From Pseudomonadota bacterium (lineage in GTDB: Bacteria > Pseudomonadota > Gammaproteobacteria > Burkholderiales > Thiobacillaceae), in contig JAKADC010000003.1 in NCBI GenBank assembly GCA_021820845.1, positions 124,001 to 188,000 on the forward strand: a stretch of DNA of 64,000 nt, in the 5' to 3' direction. A program made the position numbers and the translations under genes. Every line of letters begins with the position of its first letter. Position 1 is the first letter of the stretch. The notes beneath the pieces were generated by a model, which did no database searches, was not told where the DNA came from, and worked only from the letters and a program-made list of their open reading frames with translations. Positions 43,307-54,455 of the stretch are shown in pieces.

Positions 43307-45681
43307 CAGACCGGCTCCGCCGTGATCGGCCCGAACATGGGGCCCAAACCCGCTGTCAGCGGATGACCGCTTGGCACGCGCACGCAGGTGTCCGGCAGGA
43401 GATCGTCACGCTGGACCTTGAGGGTCAGTGCGACGCCCGTCTGGCGCACTGAAACACGCCCGTTTTCCTGCAGCCCGAGCTTCGCTATCAGCCGGCCATG
43501 CATCCGCGCCACCGGAAGTGCCGCATCCAGAGTCGTCTGCAACGAAGGTGAGCGGCGCACCACGGCGTCGGTCTGGTAGATCGGCACTTCGGCGACGCGC
43601 TCCAATCCTTCGACGCGCTGTTGCGGAGTGCGCCTCACGCCGCTGATTTCGTTGTTGAGGAAAGCCTGCACCGAGCCGATCGGCGTCTCGCCGAGCGCCT
43701 CGCGCAGCACCTCCCGGGAATCGTTGTGCTCGAAGCCGGACAGCCCCAGCAGATTGCCCAGTACGCGCAGCACCTTCCACGCCGGACGCGTTTCGCCGAT
43801 CGGCTTCACGACGGCGTTGAAACTCTGCACGCGGCCCTCGGTGTTGATGAAGGTGCCGGAGGTCTCGGTCCACGGCGCGATCGGCAACAGCACGTCCGCA
43901 TAGTCGAGCGATTTGCCCTTGTAGGGCGACATCACCACGACAAATTCCGCCGCGTTGATGCTCGCCATCGCCGTCACCGGATCGTGCGTGTCGAGCTCCG
44001 CCTCCACCCCGAGCAGCAGGTATGCGCGCAGCGATTGCGCCAGCATTTGCTGGGCGTTCAGGCCCTTTGGCGCAGGCTGTCCGAGGGCACCGCGCATCGG
44101 AATGGCGCCGACGGCCACCGCGCCGACGCTGTTGGCGGCTTCCCCCAGCACGCCGAAGCTGGCGCCTGAAAGGCGCGCCACTTCCTGCGCCAATGCGTGG
44201 ATCTGCGAATAGCTGGGGTGATGCTGCGCCATGTTGCCGAGAAAGACGGCGCGTGCCTCTACGCCCAAAGTTGTCTGTCCGTCGCCCCCTATGCTCTCCG
44301 CCATCTTGCGCGCGGTTTCGTCGACCTCGGCGTGGGACGCGATGTCGGGCACGGGGACGTTCTTCAGTTCGGCCAGCGCCCGGCAGACTCCGGCGAGCGT
44401 GTCAGCGAGCTGCGACGGCGCGACGATACGTTTCGCATGAACCTTCCCGAGGAACTCGTCGTCATGCGCATTGATCAGGTTGAGCTCGCCATGCCAGCGC
44501 ACCGACTCGCGGATGCGATGCGCCATCAGCGGATGATCCTTGCGCAGGTTGGAGCCGACGACCAGCATGCGTTTCAGGCGCGACATGTAGGTGACCGGCA
44601 TGCCAAGCCAGAAACCGCCGTGCGCCTTGTCGTCGAGCGAGAAATCGGACTGCCGCAGACGGTGATCGACGTTGCCGCTGCCCATGCCGCGCATCAGCTT
44701 CTGCAACAGAAAAAGCTCCTCCGCCGGCCGATATGGCGTCGACAGCGCGCCGATCTGGTCGGCCGGAATTGCCTTCAGTTTGTCGGCGACGAACTCGAGC
44801 GCCGCCTGCCAGGTCGTTTCCACCCATTGGCCGTTGTGCTTGACCATCGGCTGGGTCAGACGCTCGGCGGTATTGAGTCCTTCATAGGAAAAACGGTCGC
44901 GATCGGCCAGCCAGCATTCGTTGACGTCCTCGTTCTCGCGCGGCAGGACGCGCATCACCTTGTTGTTCTTGACGTGCACTTCGAGATTGGAACCCAGACT
45001 GTCGTGCGGGCTGATCGAGAGGCGGCGCGACAGCTCCCACGGGCGGGCGGTGTAGCGGAAGGGCTTGCTGGTGAGGGCCCCGACCGGACACAGGTCGATG
45101 ACGTTGCCAGACAGTTCGGATGCGACCTGGCTTTCCAGGAAAGGCATCACTTCGGCGTGCTCGCCGCGACTCGCCATGCCGAGTTCCATCACGCCGGCGA
45201 TCTCCTGGCCGAAGCGAATGCAGCGCGTGCAATGGATGCAACGGGTCATGTCGGTGGCGATCAGCGGCCCGAGGTTCTTGTCTCGAACGACGCGCTTGAT
45301 TTCCTGATACCGCGATGAAGAACTGCCGTAGCCGACCGCCAGATCCTGCAAGGTGCACTCGCCGCCCTGGTCGCAGATCGGGCAGTCGAGCGGATGATTG
45401 ATGAGAAGGAATTCCATCACGCTCTTCTGCGCGTCGATGGCATACGTCGAGCGCGTGTAGACCTTCATGCCGTCGGTCACCGGCGTGGCGCAGGCGGGCA
45501 AGGGCTTGGACGCTTTTTCGACCTGCACGAGGCACATTCTGCAGTTGGCGGCGATGGACAGCTTTTTGTGATAGCAGAAATGCGGGATCGTAATGCCGGC
45601 CTGATTGGCCGCATCCATGATGGTGTCGCCGCTTTCGACCTGCAGCGCGCGTCCGTCAATTTCGATATTGAGCGTGGCCAT
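43306..45681 (-). CDS. nuoG: NADH-quinone oxidoreductase subunit G
   Basis: A 791-residue peripheral-arm subunit. The N-terminal part binds the clusters: the [2Fe-2S] site begins [32 protein letters not shown] follows, and [14 protein letters not shown] is the 4Fe-4S ferredoxin part. The rest is a molybdopterin-oxidoreductase-like domain without cofactor. The start [13 protein letters not shown] (ATG 45679-45681) is chosen; the frame continuing upstream into nuoF is not coding. Confidence 0.96.
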   Translation of the reverse strand: MATLNIEIDGRALQVESGDTIMDAANQAGITIPHFCYHKKLSIAANCRMCLVQVEKASKPLPACATPVTDGMKVYTRSTYAIDAQKSVMEFLLINHPLDCPICDQGGECTLQDLAVGYGSSSSRYQEIKRVVRDKNLGPLIATDMTRCIHCTRCIRFGQEIAGVMELGMASRGEHAEVMPFLESQVASELSGNVIDLCPVGALTSKPFRYTARPWELSRRLSISPHDSLGSNLEVHVKNNKVMRVLPRENEDVNECWLADRDRFSYEGLNTAERLTQPMVKHNGQWVETTWQAALEFVADKLKAIPADQIGALSTPYRPAEELFLLQKLMRGMGSGNVDHRLRQSDFSLDDKAHGGFWLGMPVTYMSRLKRMLVVGSNLRKDHPLMAHRIRESVRWHGELNLINAHDDEFLGKVHAKRIVAPSQLADTLAGVCRALAELKNVPVPDIASHAEVDETARKMAESIGGDGQTTLGVEARAVFLGNMAQHHPSYSQIHALAQEVARLSGASFGVLGEAANSVGAVAVGAIPMRGALGQPAPKGLNAQQMLAQSLRAYLLLGVEAELDTHDPVTAMASINAAEFVVVMSPYKGKSLDYADVLLPIAPWTETSGTFINTEGRVQSFNAVVKPIGETRPAWKVLRVLGNLLGLSGFEHNDSREVLREALGETPIGSVQAFLNNEISGVRRTPQQRVEGLERVAEVPIYQTDAVVRRSPSLQTTLDAALPVARMHGRLIAKLGLQENGRVSVRQTGVALTLKVQRDDLLPDTCVRVPSGHPLTAGLGPMFGPITAEPV

Positions 45682-45694
45682 CGTTAAATTCCGT

Positions 45695-46975
45695 TCACAC
45701 CATGCAACGCTTGTGTTCGATGTGGTATTCGAACTCGCGGCCGAAATGTTTGAGAAAGCTTTGCACCGGCATCGCCGCGGCATCGCCAAGCGCGCAGATG
45801 GTATGGCCGGCGATGCCGCCCGCCACGCTCCTGAGCAACTCCATGTCCTCGGGCCGGCCCTCCCCGTGCTCGATGCGATGAATCACCCGGTACATCCAGC
45901 CCGTGCCTTCGCGGCAGGGCGTGCACTGGCCGCAGGATTCCTCGAAATAGAAATACGAGAGCCGTTCCAAGGCGCTCACCATGCAGACCGTGTCGTCCAT
46001 CACGATGACCGCCCCCGATCCCAGCATGGATCCGGCCTTCGCGATGCAGTCGAAGTCCATCGTGCAGTCCATCATGATGTCGGCCGGCAGAACGGGGGCG
46101 GAGGATCCACCGGGGATGACGGCTTTCAGCTTGTGCCCGTTGCGTACGCCGCCCGCCATTTCCAGCAGTTCGGGAAACGGCGTTCCGAGCGGCACTTCGA
46201 AGTTGCCGGGCTTGTTGACGTGACCCGAGACCGAGAACAGCTTCGAGCCGCCGTTGTTCGGCTTGCCGAGCTCCAGGAAAGCCTGGCCGCCGTGCTGGAC
46301 GATCCACGGCACCGAGGCGAGCGTCTCGGTGTTGTTGATGGTGGTCGGCTTGCCATACAGGCCGAAACTGGCCGGGAATGGCGGCTTGAAGCGCGGCTGG
46401 CCCTTCTTGCCCTCGATCGACTCGAGCAGCGCGGTTTCCTCGCCGCAGATGTAGGCGCCGTAGCCATGGTGCGCATGCAGCTCGAAGCAGAAGTCGGTGC
46501 CGAAGAGCTTGTCGCCGAGATAGCCGGCCTCGCGCGCGTCCCTCAGTGCGCGCTCGAAGGCGTCGTAGACCTCGAAGATTTCGCCATGGATATAGTTGTA
46601 GCCCACGCGCGCGCCGAGCACGTAACCGGCGATCGCCATGCCCTCGATCAACTGGTGCGGGTTGTAGCGCAGGATATCGCGGTCCTTGAAGGTGCCCGGC
46701 TCGCCCTCGTCGCTGTTGCAAACGATGTACTTGTCGCCGGGAAACGCGCGCGGCATGAAGCTCCATTTGAGCCCGGTCGGAAAGCCGGCGCCGCCGCGGC
46801 CGCGCAACGCGCTCGTCTTGAGTTCCGCGATGATGGCGTCGCCAGGGACTTGCTCGGTCACGACCCGGCGCAGCGCCTGGTAGCCTCCATTCGCGACATA
46901 GGTCGCGAGCGATGCGGGGTCGTCGAGCGCCTGGGTCCAGCTGCAAACCTGATGCGTGGGCTTGAGCAGGCTCAT
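45695..46975 (-). CDS. nuoF: NADH-quinone oxidoreductase subunit F
   Basis: The 426-residue NADH- and FMN-binding subunit where electrons enter complex I. Motifs: [14 protein letters not shown] (nucleotide binding), [15 protein letters not shown], and the N3 cluster [13 protein letters not shown] with a later Cys in [11 protein letters not shown]. The ATG ([13 protein letters not shown]) overlaps the nuoE stop by four bases. It is 13 bases before nuoG. Confidence 0.97.
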   Translation of the reverse strand: MSLLKPTHQVCSWTQALDDPASLATYVANGGYQALRRVVTEQVPGDAIIAELKTSALRGRGGAGFPTGLKWSFMPRAFPGDKYIVCNSDEGEPGTFKDRDILRYNPHQLIEGMAIAGYVLGARVGYNYIHGEIFEVYDAFERALRDAREAGYLGDKLFGTDFCFELHAHHGYGAYICGEETALLESIEGKKGQPRFKPPFPASFGLYGKPTTINNTETLASVPWIVQHGGQAFLELGKPNNGGSKLFSVSGHVNKPGNFEVPLGTPFPELLEMAGGVRNGHKLKAVIPGGSSAPVLPADIMMDCTMDFDCIAKAGSMLGSGAVIVMDDTVCMVSALERLSYFYFEESCGQCTPCREGTGWMYRVIHRIEHGEGRPEDMELLRSVAGGIAGHTICALGDAAAMPVQSFLKHFGREFEYHIEHKRCMV

Positions 46976-47445
46976 TTCAGCTCGTCCAGCAACGCATCGA
47001 TCATCTCGACGGTGAGATGGGTGTGCATCGTATGGTTGTTGTGCAGGCACATGGGCGCATCGCCGCACGCGCCCATGCACTCGCCCTCCTTCAGCGTGTA
47101 GCGGCCATCCTCGGTCGTTTCGCCGAAGTCGACGCCGAGCTTCTGCTTGAGGCGTTCGGCGACCTCGTTCGCCCCCCTCAGCGCGCACGGCAGGTTGGTG
47201 CACAGGGTAATCTTGTGTCGCCCCACCGGCTTCGTGTCGTACATGTTGTAGAAGGTGGCGACTTCATACGCGGCAATCGCCGGCATGCCGAGATAGTCGG
47301 CGACATACTCGATCAACTCGGGCTTCAGCCAGCCCTTTTCGGTCTGGGCGATGCGCAGCGCACCCATCACCGCCGATTGCCTCTGGTCGGGCGGGTATTT
47401 CGCGACTTCAATGTCAATCAGTGCGAGCGATTCAGAAGACAACAT
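46972..47445 (-). CDS. nuoE: NADH-quinone oxidoreductase subunit E
   Basis: A 157-residue thioredoxin-like subunit that holds the [2Fe-2S] cluster N1a; ligands are in [11 protein letters not shown] and [10 protein letters not shown]. The start [19 protein letters not shown] (ATG 47443-47445) shares a base with the nuoD stop. The open frame extending to 47805 lies inside nuoD out of frame. Confidence 0.96.
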   Translation of the reverse strand: MLSSESLALIDIEVAKYPPDQRQSAVMGALRIAQTEKGWLKPELIEYVADYLGMPAIAAYEVATFYNMYDTKPVGRHKITLCTNLPCALRGANEVAERLKQKLGVDFGETTEDGRYTLKEGECMGACGDAPMCLHNNHTMHTHLTVEMIDALLDELK

Positions 47446-48698
47446 CAGCGGTCGATCTCCCCGAAAACGATATCCTGGGTGCCGATGATCGCGACGACGT
47501 CCGCGATCATGTGACCGCGGCTCATCTCGTCGAGCGCAGCCAGGTGCGCGTAGCCCGGCGCACGGATCTTCAGGCGATAGGGTTTGTTGGCGCCGTCCGA
47601 AACCAGGTAGATGCCGAACTCTCCCTTCGGGTGCTCGACGGCCGCGTAGGTTTCGCCCGCCGGCACGTGCATGCCTTCCGTGAAGAGCTTGAAGTGGTGA
47701 ATCAGCTCTTCCATGTTCTGCTTCATCGAGAGGCGATCGGGCGGCGCGACCTTGTGGTTGTCGACGATCACCGGCCCGGGGTTCCCGCGCAGCCACTCGA
47801 CGCACTGCTTGACGATGCGGTTGGACTGGCGCATCTCCTCGATCCGCACCAGATAACGATCGTAGCAGTCGCCGTTGGTGCCGACCGGGATGTCGAAATC
47901 CATGCGGTCATAGACCTCGTAGGGCTGCTTTTTGCGCAGATCCCACTCTACGCCTGAGCCGCGCAGCATCGGTCCGGTAAAACCCAGGGCCAACGCGCGC
48001 TCGGGCGAGACCACGCCGATACCGACGGTGCGCTGCTTCCAGATGCGGTTGTCGGTGAGCAGCGTTTCGTAGTCGTCGATGTAGCCCGGGAAGCGGTCGG
48101 TGAAATCCTCGATGAAATCGAGCAGCGAACCCTGCCGGTTCGCGTTCATCGACTTCATCGTCGCTTCGTTGCGGGTGTGCTGTGCCTGGTATTGCGGCAT
48201 GCTGTCAGGCAGGTCGCGGTAGACGCCGCCGGGACGGTAATAGGCCGCGTGCATGCGTGCGCCCGATACCGCCTCGTAGACGTCCATCAGGTCTTCGCGC
48301 TCGCGGAAGGCATACAAAAACACGGTCATCGCGCCGACATCGAGCGCGTGCGCGCCCAGCCACAGCAGATGATTGAGGATCCGGGTGATCTCGTCGAACA
48401 TCACGCGGATGTATTGGGCGCGTTCGGGCACCTCGATGCCGAGCAGCTTTTCGATCGCCATCACGTAGGCGTGCTCGTTCACCATCATCGACACGTAGTC
48501 GAGGCGGTCCATGTAAGGCACCGACTGAAGAAAGGTCTTGTGCTCCGCCAATTTCTCGGTGGCCCGATGCAGCAGCCCGATGTGCGGGTCGGCGCGCTGG
48601 ATCACTTCGCCGTCGAGTTCCAGGACCAGGCGCAGCACGCCGTGCGCAGCCGGATGCTGCGGGCCAAAATTCATCGTGTAGTTTCTGATCTCGGCCAT
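47445..48698 (-). CDS. nuoD: NADH-quinone oxidoreductase subunit D
   Basis: The 417-residue 49-kDa-type subunit that forms the quinone-reduction site with NuoB. It starts [20 protein letters not shown] after the Met. It has the HPAAHG loop, [17 protein letters not shown] and the C-terminal [24 protein letters not shown] end (here [14 protein letters not shown]). It is separated from nuoC by 126 bases, unusual in this operon. Confidence 0.97.
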   Translation of the reverse strand: MAEIRNYTMNFGPQHPAAHGVLRLVLELDGEVIQRADPHIGLLHRATEKLAEHKTFLQSVPYMDRLDYVSMMVNEHAYVMAIEKLLGIEVPERAQYIRVMFDEITRILNHLLWLGAHALDVGAMTVFLYAFREREDLMDVYEAVSGARMHAAYYRPGGVYRDLPDSMPQYQAQHTRNEATMKSMNANRQGSLLDFIEDFTDRFPGYIDDYETLLTDNRIWKQRTVGIGVVSPERALALGFTGPMLRGSGVEWDLRKKQPYEVYDRMDFDIPVGTNGDCYDRYLVRIEEMRQSNRIVKQCVEWLRGNPGPVIVDNHKVAPPDRLSMKQNMEELIHHFKLFTEGMHVPAGETYAAVEHPKGEFGIYLVSDGANKPYRLKIRAPGYAHLAALDEMSRGHMIADVVAIIGTQDIVFGEIDR

Positions 48699-48771
48699 GG
48701 CGTCAACCTTCCCTCGCGCTCGCCTTGCCGCGACGATCTTCAGTGCAGGCCCTGAATGCGGCGGACGTCGC

Positions 48772-48791
48772 GCTCCCGGAACGGCGGGAGC
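48772..48791. other. Hairpin in the nuoC-nuoD gap
   Basis: GCTCCCG / CGGGAGC form a perfect seven-base stem with a six-base loop in the 126-base spacer between nuoC and nuoD, the only sizeable gap in the nuo operon. No open frame or ribosome site for an extra gene is visible. It may affect mRNA processing. Confidence 0.4.
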
Positions 48792-48824
48792 CAGAATTCA
48801 TCGTGTCGTTCCGGGTGCCGGTCA

Positions 48825-49424
48825 TCAACGCCCTTTCCCGTAGCTTTCGTCGCGCACGACGCGCGGCACGATTTCGCGCGGCGGGATCGACACCGGCTGG
48901 TAGATCACGCGCTGCTGCGTCGGGTCGTAGCGCATCTCGACATGGCCCGAAAGCGGGAAATCCTTGCGGAACGGATGGCCGATGAAACCGTAGTCGGTCA
49001 GGATCCGGCGCAGATCGGGATGCCCCTCGAACACGATTCCGTAAAGATCGAAGGCTTCGCGCTCGAACCAGTTGGCGGCGGGCCAGGTATCGACCATCGA
49101 CGCGACGACCGGCAGATCGTCATCGGGACAAAACACGCGAACGCGGACGCGATGATTGTTCGTGACCGACAGAAGGTGCACCACGACGGCAAACCGTGCG
49201 CCCTCCCAGACTCCGTCGCCATAGTCGGAATAATCCATGCCGCACAGGTCTATCAGTTGCTCGAAGCGGCAATCAGGGTGATCGCGCAAGGTGCGCATCA
49301 CGGCCCCGTATGCCTGCGGCTTGACGATCAGCGTCAACTCGCCCGAGCGCTCGACGACCTGGACGAGGGCGTCGCCGAGAAGATTTTGCAGGCAAATAGA
49401 CAGTGACTCCGGCTTCGCAGACAT
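48825..49424 (-). CDS. nuoC: NADH-quinone oxidoreductase subunit C
   Basis: The 199-residue 30-kDa-type peripheral-arm subunit, not fused to NuoD. The signature [26 protein letters not shown] is intact, as is the C-terminal [17 protein letters not shown]. It lies nine bases after nuoB. Confidence 0.97.
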   Translation of the reverse strand: MSAKPESLSICLQNLLGDALVQVVERSGELTLIVKPQAYGAVMRTLRDHPDCRFEQLIDLCGMDYSDYGDGVWEGARFAVVVHLLSVTNNHRVRVRVFCPDDDLPVVASMVDTWPAANWFEREAFDLYGIVFEGHPDLRRILTDYGFIGHPFRKDFPLSGHVEMRYDPTQQRVIYQPVSIPPREIVPRVVRDESYGKGR

Positions 49425-49433
49425 TGGCAGTCT

Positions 49434-49910
49434 TTAACGGGCTATGGTGTTGGTGCGGCGGATCTTGTTCTGCAACTGGATGATGCCGAACAGCAAAGCC
49501 TCCGCAGTCGGCGGGCAGCCCGGCACGTAGATGTCCACCGGGACGATGCGGTCGCAGCCGCGCACCACCGAATAGGAATAATGATAGTAACCGCCGCCAT
49601 TGGCGCACGAGCCCATCGAAATCACCCAGCGCGGTTCAGCCATCTGATCGTAGACCTTGCGCAGCGCGGGCGCCATCTTGTTGCACAGGGTGCCGGCGAC
49701 GATCATCACGTCGGACTGACGCGGACTCGGTCGAAACACGATGCCAAACCGGTCGAGGTCGTAGCGCGATGCGCCGGCCTGCATCATTTCCACGGCGCAG
49801 CAGGCAAGACCGAATGTCATCGGCCACATCGAGCCGGTGCGCATGTAGTTGATGAGCTGGTCGGCCTTGGTGGTGACGAAACCTTGCTCGAGGACGCCTT
49901 CGATACTCAT
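49434..49910 (-). CDS. nuoB: NADH-quinone oxidoreductase subunit B
   Basis: A 158-residue subunit carrying the terminal [4Fe-4S] cluster N2. The tandem cysteines are in [12 protein letters not shown] and the other ligands in [10 protein letters not shown] and [11 protein letters not shown]. It follows nuoA after 16 bases. Confidence 0.98.
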   Translation of the reverse strand: MSIEGVLEQGFVTTKADQLINYMRTGSMWPMTFGLACCAVEMMQAGASRYDLDRFGIVFRPSPRQSDVMIVAGTLCNKMAPALRKVYDQMAEPRWVISMGSCANGGGYYHYSYSVVRGCDRIVPVDIYVPGCPPTAEALLFGIIQLQNKIRRTNTIAR

Positions 49911-49926
49911 AGCGTGCCCCCCATGC

Positions 49927-50283
49927 TCACTCCCACTCCAACGCCCCCTTCATCCATTCGTAGATGAAGCCGACGACCAGGATGCCCAGGAATCCCATCA
50001 TGGCAATGAAACCCGCCAGGCCGATTTCTTCAAGCACGATGGCCCATGGAAAAAGAAAGGCGATCTCGAGATCGAACAGGATGAACAGAATGGCGACGAG
50101 GTAGTAGCGCACGTCGAATTTCATGCGCGCGTCCTCGAATGCTTCGAAGCCGCACTCGTAAGGCGAAAGTTTTTCGCTGTCGGGACGATGGGGCGCTAGC
50201 AGGCCACCGGCGACGATCGGACCGACCCCAAAAGCCAGGCCGACCAGAATGAACAACAGAATGGGGAGGTAATTCTCCAGCAC
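49927..50283 (-). CDS. nuoA: NADH-quinone oxidoreductase subunit A
   Basis: A 118-residue three-helix membrane subunit. The first-loop motif [21 protein letters not shown] contains the conserved Cys and Glu of the quinone-proximal loop. It is the first gene of the 14-gene operon and is preceded by a recognisable promoter at 50331-50360. Confidence 0.97.
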   Translation of the reverse strand: MLENYLPILLFILVGLAFGVGPIVAGGLLAPHRPDSEKLSPYECGFEAFEDARMKFDVRYYLVAILFILFDLEIAFLFPWAIVLEEIGLAGFIAMMGFLGILVVGFIYEWMKGALEWE

Positions 50284-50330
50284 CGGCTTCTTTCGACTAT
50301 GCCCTAGTCAGACTGAGTTGTTATGGGCCC

Positions 50331-50360
50331 AGTTTATTAGTGCCGAGCGGCCACTGTCAA
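50331..50360 (-). promoter_or_regulatory. Sigma-70 promoter of the nuo operon
   Basis: On the minus strand, a perfect -35 TTGACA (50355-50360) and a -10 TAAACT (50331-50336) are separated by 18 bases. They lie between tRNA-Leu and nuoA, about 48 bases before the nuoA start. The rest of the AT-rich gap up to the tRNA shows no gene. Confidence 0.7.
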
Positions 50361-50440
50361 GCCGAAAAATGGGTATTTTTGTCTTAAAAATCAGATGTTT
50401 AATCAATAGCGAATGCTAATGAATAAATCAGGAAATTTGA

Positions 50441-50525
50441 TGGTGCCGACGGCGAGACTCGAACTCGCACGACCTAGGTCACTACCCCCTCAAGATAGCG
50501 TGTCTACCAATTCCACCACGTCGGC
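50441..50525 (-). tRNA. tRNA-Leu (anticodon GAG)
   Basis: An 85-base tRNA including an encoded CCA end. The acceptor stem GCCGACG pairs with CGTCGGC. The anticodon stem CTATC / GGTAG encloses loop TTGAGGG, so the anticodon is GAG (Leu, reads CUC/CUU). A variable arm typical of class II tRNA and the TTCGAGTC T-loop are present. It lies 26 bases downstream of secG on the same strand and is probably cut from the tpiA-secG transcript. Confidence 0.97.
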
Positions 50526-50551
50526 CATGGGCATGCGCCCGGATAACTTGC

Positions 50552-50902
50552 TTACTGCGGGATGTCTCCCGCCTTTGAGCCGGCGTTCTTGCCCGGCGCC
50601 TGCATCGGTGCCGCAGGTTGAGTCGCCGCCGGAACGCTTGCGCGATCGAGCACGCTCGCCGCCGGCTTGTGTTGCTGAAGCCCGAAATACGCAAGTCCCA
50701 GGCTGGTCAGAAAGAACAAGCTGGCCAACACCGCAGTGCTCCGGCTCAGGAAATTGGCCGAGCCGCTGGCGCCGAACAGGCTTCCCGACGAACCGCTGCC
50801 GAAGGCCGCGCCCATGTCCGCGCCCTTGCCATGCTGCAGGAGCACCAGGGCAATCAATGCGACGGCAACGAAAATGTGAACGACCCAGACCAGTGTTTCC
50901 AT
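50552..50902 (-). CDS. secG: Protein translocase subunit SecG
   Basis: A 116-residue inner-membrane subunit of SecYEG. Two helices (about 1-22 and 55-75) flank the conserved loop VLLQHGKGADMGAAFGSGSS and GSANFLSRSTAVLA. The C-terminal 40 residues are an Ala/Pro-rich tail. The start METLVWVVHIF (ATG 50900-50902) lies 25 bases after tpiA. Confidence 0.96.
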   Translation of the reverse strand: METLVWVVHIFVAVALIALVLLQHGKGADMGAAFGSGSSGSLFGASGSANFLSRSTAVLASLFFLTSLGLAYFGLQQHKPAASVLDRASVPAATQPAAPMQAPGKNAGSKAGDIPQ

Positions 50903-50927
50903 GACTTGATTCTTGCTCGTCGACGTG

Positions 50928-51674
50928 TTACTTGGCAGCTGCGCGGCAGATCGCGATGAACTCGTCGGCAATCAGAGACGCCCCGCCAATCAGCCCGCCG
51001 TCGATGTCAGGCTGAGCCATCAATTCTGCCGCATTCGCCGCTTTTACGCTACCCCCGTACTGAATAATCAGCCGCTCGGCCACGTTAGCATCGAGCGCGG
51101 CAAGCTTGCGCCGAATGAAGGCATGCACGGCCTGCGCCTGTTCCGGCGTGGCCGTCTTGCCCGTTCCGATCGCCCACACGGGTTCGTACGCCACCACCGC
51201 CGATGCGAGGGACGCGACACCGGCGGCAGCGATCACGGCGTCGAGCTGACGTGCGACGACCGCCTCGGTCACCCCGCCTTCACGCTCGCTCAGCGACTCG
51301 CCCACGCACAGGATCGGCGTCAGGCCCGCCGCCTGCGCGGCCATGTATTTCCTTGCCACGAGCTCGTCGGATTCGCCGTACAGGCTGCGCCGCTCGGAAT
51401 GCCCGACGATCACGTACTCGCAACCGAAGTCGCGCAGCATGGCGGTCGAGACCTCCCCCGTAAAGGCACCCTTGGCCTGCTCGGACACGTTTTGCGCGCC
51501 CCAGCTGATCGACGAGCCCGCGAGCGAAGCCTGGACTTGCGCGAGATACGGAAAGGGAACGCAGACCGCTGCCTCGATGCCGTCCAGCGCAGGCTTGATT
51601 GCCGCGAGCAGCGCCGCATTTTCCGTCAGGCTGCCGTGCATTTTCCAGTTACCGGCTACGAGCTTCTTGCGCAT
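50928..51674 (-). CDS. tpiA: Triosephosphate isomerase
   Basis: A 248-residue TIM-barrel enzyme that interconverts dihydroxyacetone phosphate and glyceraldehyde 3-phosphate. Active-site residues N9, K11 (AGNWKMHG), H92 (IVGHSERR) and E163 (AYEPVWAIGTGKTA) are in place. It has its own promoter-like sequence upstream and is followed by secG and tRNA-Leu. Confidence 0.97.
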   Translation of the reverse strand: MRKKLVAGNWKMHGSLTENAALLAAIKPALDGIEAAVCVPFPYLAQVQASLAGSSISWGAQNVSEQAKGAFTGEVSTAMLRDFGCEYVIVGHSERRSLYGESDELVARKYMAAQAAGLTPILCVGESLSEREGGVTEAVVARQLDAVIAAAGVASLASAVVAYEPVWAIGTGKTATPEQAQAVHAFIRRKLAALDANVAERLIIQYGGSVKAANAAELMAQPDIDGGLIGGASLIADEFIAICRAAAK

Positions 51675-51700
51675 GGGAGTCCGCCAAATAAAAGTGCGCG

Positions 51701-51729
51701 ATGGTAAGCGCTGCGCCGCCTGCGGTCAA
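51701..51729 (-). promoter_or_regulatory. Probable tpiA promoter
   Basis: On the minus strand, -35 TTGACC (51724-51729), a 17-base spacer and -10 TACCAT (51701-51706) lie 26 bases before the tpiA ATG, in the gap after pstB. No terminator for the pst operon was seen in the same gap. Confidence 0.55.
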
Positions 51730-51753
51730 CCCGCGGGCGCGCTGCATCGGCAA

Positions 51754-52536
51754 TCAGCCAAAGCGGCCGGTGATGTAATCTTCGGTCTGCTTCCTGGCGG
51801 GCCGCATGAAAATGGTGCCCGTTTCGTTGAACTCGATGAGTTCGCCCAGATACATGAACGCCGTGTAATCCGAGATTCGCGCGGCCTGCTGCATGTTGTG
51901 CGTGACGATGGCAAGCGTGTAATCGCTTTTCAGTTCGTTGATCAGTTCTTCGATCTTCGCCGTCGAAATCGGGTCCAACGCCGAGGTCGGCTCGTCCAGC
52001 AGCACGATTTCCGGCTTGACCGCGACGGCGCGCGCGATACACAGGCGCTGTTGCTGGCCGCCCGAAAGCGAAAGCCCGCTCTTGTTCAGCTTGTCCTTGA
52101 CCTCGCTCCACAGCGCGGCCTTGTTGAGTGCCCATTCGACGCGATCGTCCATCGCGCTTTTGGGCAAGCGTTCATAGAGTCGCACGCCAAAGGCAATGTT
52201 TTCGTAGATCGTCATCGGAAACGGCGTCGGCTTCTGAAACACCATGCCGATCCGTGCACGCACCAGATTCACGTCCTGACTTTTGTCCAGCAGGTTCTTG
52301 CCATGGAACAGGATCTGGCCCTCGGCGCGCTGCCCCGGGTACAAGTCGTACATGCGGTTGAAGGTGCGCAGCAGCGTGGATTTTCCGCAGCCGGAAGGGC
52401 CGATGAAGGCCGTCACCTTCTTCTGGGCGATGTCCAGATTGACGTTGGTCAGGCCTTTGAAATCGCCGTAATAGAAATCCAGATTGCGCACCTGCAATGC
52501 AACATTTTCGCCGGCAGGCATGGCTTGATCGGGCAT
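51754..52536 (-). CDS. pstB: Phosphate ABC transporter ATP-binding protein PstB
   Basis: The 260-residue ATPase of the high-affinity phosphate importer. Walker A is GPSGCGKST (46-54), the signature [16 protein letters not shown] and Walker [13 protein letters not shown]. It is the last pst gene; phoU, which commonly follows, is not in the window. Confidence 0.97.
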   Translation of the reverse strand: MPDQAMPAGENVALQVRNLDFYYGDFKGLTNVNLDIAQKKVTAFIGPSGCGKSTLLRTFNRMYDLYPGQRAEGQILFHGKNLLDKSQDVNLVRARIGMVFQKPTPFPMTIYENIAFGVRLYERLPKSAMDDRVEWALNKAALWSEVKDKLNKSGLSLSGGQQQRLCIARAVAVKPEIVLLDEPTSALDPISTAKIEELINELKSDYTLAIVTHNMQQAARISDYTAFMYLGELIEFNETGTIFMRPARKQTEDYITGRFG

Positions 52537-52554
52537 CGTGAAGCTCCGGAGAAA

Positions 52555-53400
52555 TTAACGTCTGTCTTTATTGCGGAACACGACGCGCACGCCGATGTTG
52601 ACCGCGAGTACCAGCAGGGCGATCAGGAGCGCCCCGCCCCACGCGAGCGCCACCCAGTTGTCATACGGACTCAAAGCGAACTGGAAGATCACCACCGGCA
52701 GGTTGGCCATCGGCTTTGCCATATTGGCGCTGAAAAACTGGTTGTTCAGCGCGGTGAACAACAACGGCGCCGTCTCGCCGGTGATGCGAGCCATGGCCAG
52801 CAGCACGCCTGTCACCACGCCCGATTTGACCGCACGCAACGTCACCTTGAGCGACACCTGCCAGCGCGGCGCGCCGACCGCGAACGCCGCCTCGCGCAGG
52901 CTGGTCGGAACCAGCTTCAGCATGTTCTCGGTGGTGCGCACGACGACCGGGATGGCGATCAGCGACAGCGACAGCGAGCCCGCCCACCCCGAGAAGCCGC
53001 CGGTCGTCGCCACGAACAGCGCATAGACGAACAGGCCGATCACGATGGACGGCGCCGACAGCATGATGTCGGTCATGAACCGGGTCAGCGACGCAAACTT
53101 CGATATGCGTCCGAACTCGGCCAGATAGATGCCGGCAAGAATGCCGATGGGAGTGGAGATGAGCATGGAAAACAGCAGGATGAGGCCGCTCCCGACGATC
53201 GCGTTGCGCAGGCCGCCCCCTTCGGAGCTCGGCGCGGGCGTGTCGTGAGTGAACAGATCCCAGCTCAGCACCGCAAAACCTTTGGAAAACAGCGTCCACA
53301 GAATCCACAGCAACGCGACCAGTCCCAGGCTCATCGCGAGCATGGAAAGCGTGATTCCGATGCGGTTCATCCAGACGCGGCGGAAATAAAGGCTCATCAT
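52555..53400 (-). CDS. pstA: Phosphate ABC transporter permease PstA
   Basis: A 281-residue permease with six predicted helices and the EAA-like coupling loop LREAAFAVGAPRWQVSLKVTL. Two adjacent ATG codons (53395-53400) follow a GGAGGGG ribosome site; the upstream frame extension lies inside pstC. It begins four bases after the pstC stop. Confidence 0.95.
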   Translation of the reverse strand: MMSLYFRRVWMNRIGITLSMLAMSLGLVALLWILWTLFSKGFAVLSWDLFTHDTPAPSSEGGGLRNAIVGSGLILLFSMLISTPIGILAGIYLAEFGRISKFASLTRFMTDIMLSAPSIVIGLFVYALFVATTGGFSGWAGSLSLSLIAIPVVVRTTENMLKLVPTSLREAAFAVGAPRWQVSLKVTLRAVKSGVVTGVLLAMARITGETAPLLFTALNNQFFSANMAKPMANLPVVIFQFALSPYDNWVALAWGGALLIALLVLAVNIGVRVVFRNKDRR

Positions 53401-53404
53401 GTTG

Positions 53405-54382
53405 CTACAGCCCCTCCGAACCCATGCTGCGACTGATGAGCCAGCGCGAGATGGCCAGCACGATGAAGGTGATGACGAACAGCACCAGACCCAGCGCAAA
53501 CAGCGACGAAATATGCAGGCCCGGATCCGCCTCGCCGAACTCGTTCGCCAGGGTGGAGGCGATCGAGGTGCCGGGCGCGAACAGGCTTCCGTTGATGCGG
53601 TTGGCATTGCCGATCACGAAAGTCACCGCCATGGTTTCGCCCAGCGCGCGCCCCAGGCCCAGCATGATGCCGCCGATCACCCCGACCCGCGTGAAGGGCA
53701 GCACGATGTGGCGCGTGACTTCCCAGGTGGTACAGCCCACGCCGTAGGCCGATTCCTTGAGCACGTGCGGCACGGTTTCGAACACGTCACGCATGACCGA
53801 GGCGATGAAGGGAATGATCATCAGCGACAGAACGATGCTTGCCGCGAGAATCCCGACGCCGATGGGCGGGCCCGCGAACCAGCCGCCGACGAGCGGGACG
53901 TCGCCAAGGAGCTCCTGCAGCGGCGGTTGAATGTGCTCCGCGAACAAAGGCGCGAACACAAACAGGCCCCAGATCCCGTACACGATGGAAGGAATCCCGG
54001 CCAGCAATTCGATGGCGGTACCCAGAGGACGGCGCAGCCACACCGGGCAGGTCTCGGTCAGGAACAAGGCGATGCCGAAGCTGATCGGCACCGCAATCAG
54101 CAATGCCAGAATGGATGTCGTCACGGTGCCGTAGATCGCCGCGAGCGCCCCGAAGCGATCGTCCGGCACGCTCCACACGTCGGTCCACAGGAAAGCGGGG
54201 CCGAAGGTCTTGAGGCTGGGCCAGGCCTCGATGGCAAGCGACACCAGAATCCCGACCAGCGCCGCCAGGACAACGAAGGCGAAGACCTTGGTGGAATGAT
54301 GGAAGAACATGTCCTGCAACCGAAATCGTCTGACCTGCCTCGCATGCAGATCGATTTCGGAGGATGCGCTGGGCTCGCTCAC
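53405..54382 (-). CDS. pstC: Phosphate ABC transporter permease PstC
   Basis: A 325-residue permease with six predicted helices and coupling loop [20 protein letters not shown]. The start is GTG at 54380-54382 ([19 protein letters not shown]). It is separated from pstS by 124 bases that hold two strong hairpins, so it may be expressed less than the binding protein. Confidence 0.95.
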   Translation of the reverse strand: MSEPSASSEIDLHARQVRRFRLQDMFFHHSTKVFAFVVLAALVGILVSLAIEAWPSLKTFGPAFLWTDVWSVPDDRFGALAAIYGTVTTSILALLIAVPISFGIALFLTETCPVWLRRPLGTAIELLAGIPSIVYGIWGLFVFAPLFAEHIQPPLQELLGDVPLVGGWFAGPPIGVGILAASIVLSLMIIPFIASVMRDVFETVPHVLKESAYGVGCTTWEVTRHIVLPFTRVGVIGGIMLGLGRALGETMAVTFVIGNANRINGSLFAPGTSIASTLANEFGEADPGLHISSLFALGLVLFVITFIVLAISRWLISRSMGSEGL

Positions 54383-54411
54383 GATGGGGTGCCTATCGGT
54401 TTGGTTCTTGT

Positions 54412-54454
54412 TTCTGCGAAAGCAGCCGACAGAGTGTCGGCTGCTTTCGCAGAA
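54412..54454. repeat. Perfect 20-bp-stem hairpin between pstS and pstC
   Basis: TTCTGCGAAAGCAGCCGACA (54412-54431) is followed after GAG by its exact reverse complement (54435-54454). The stem is 20 perfect pairs with a three-base loop. It lies directly beside a second perfect hairpin. There is no T-run on the minus-strand 3' side, so it looks like an RNA stabiliser or processing element rather than a full terminator. Confidence 0.9.
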
Positions 54455-54455
54455 C

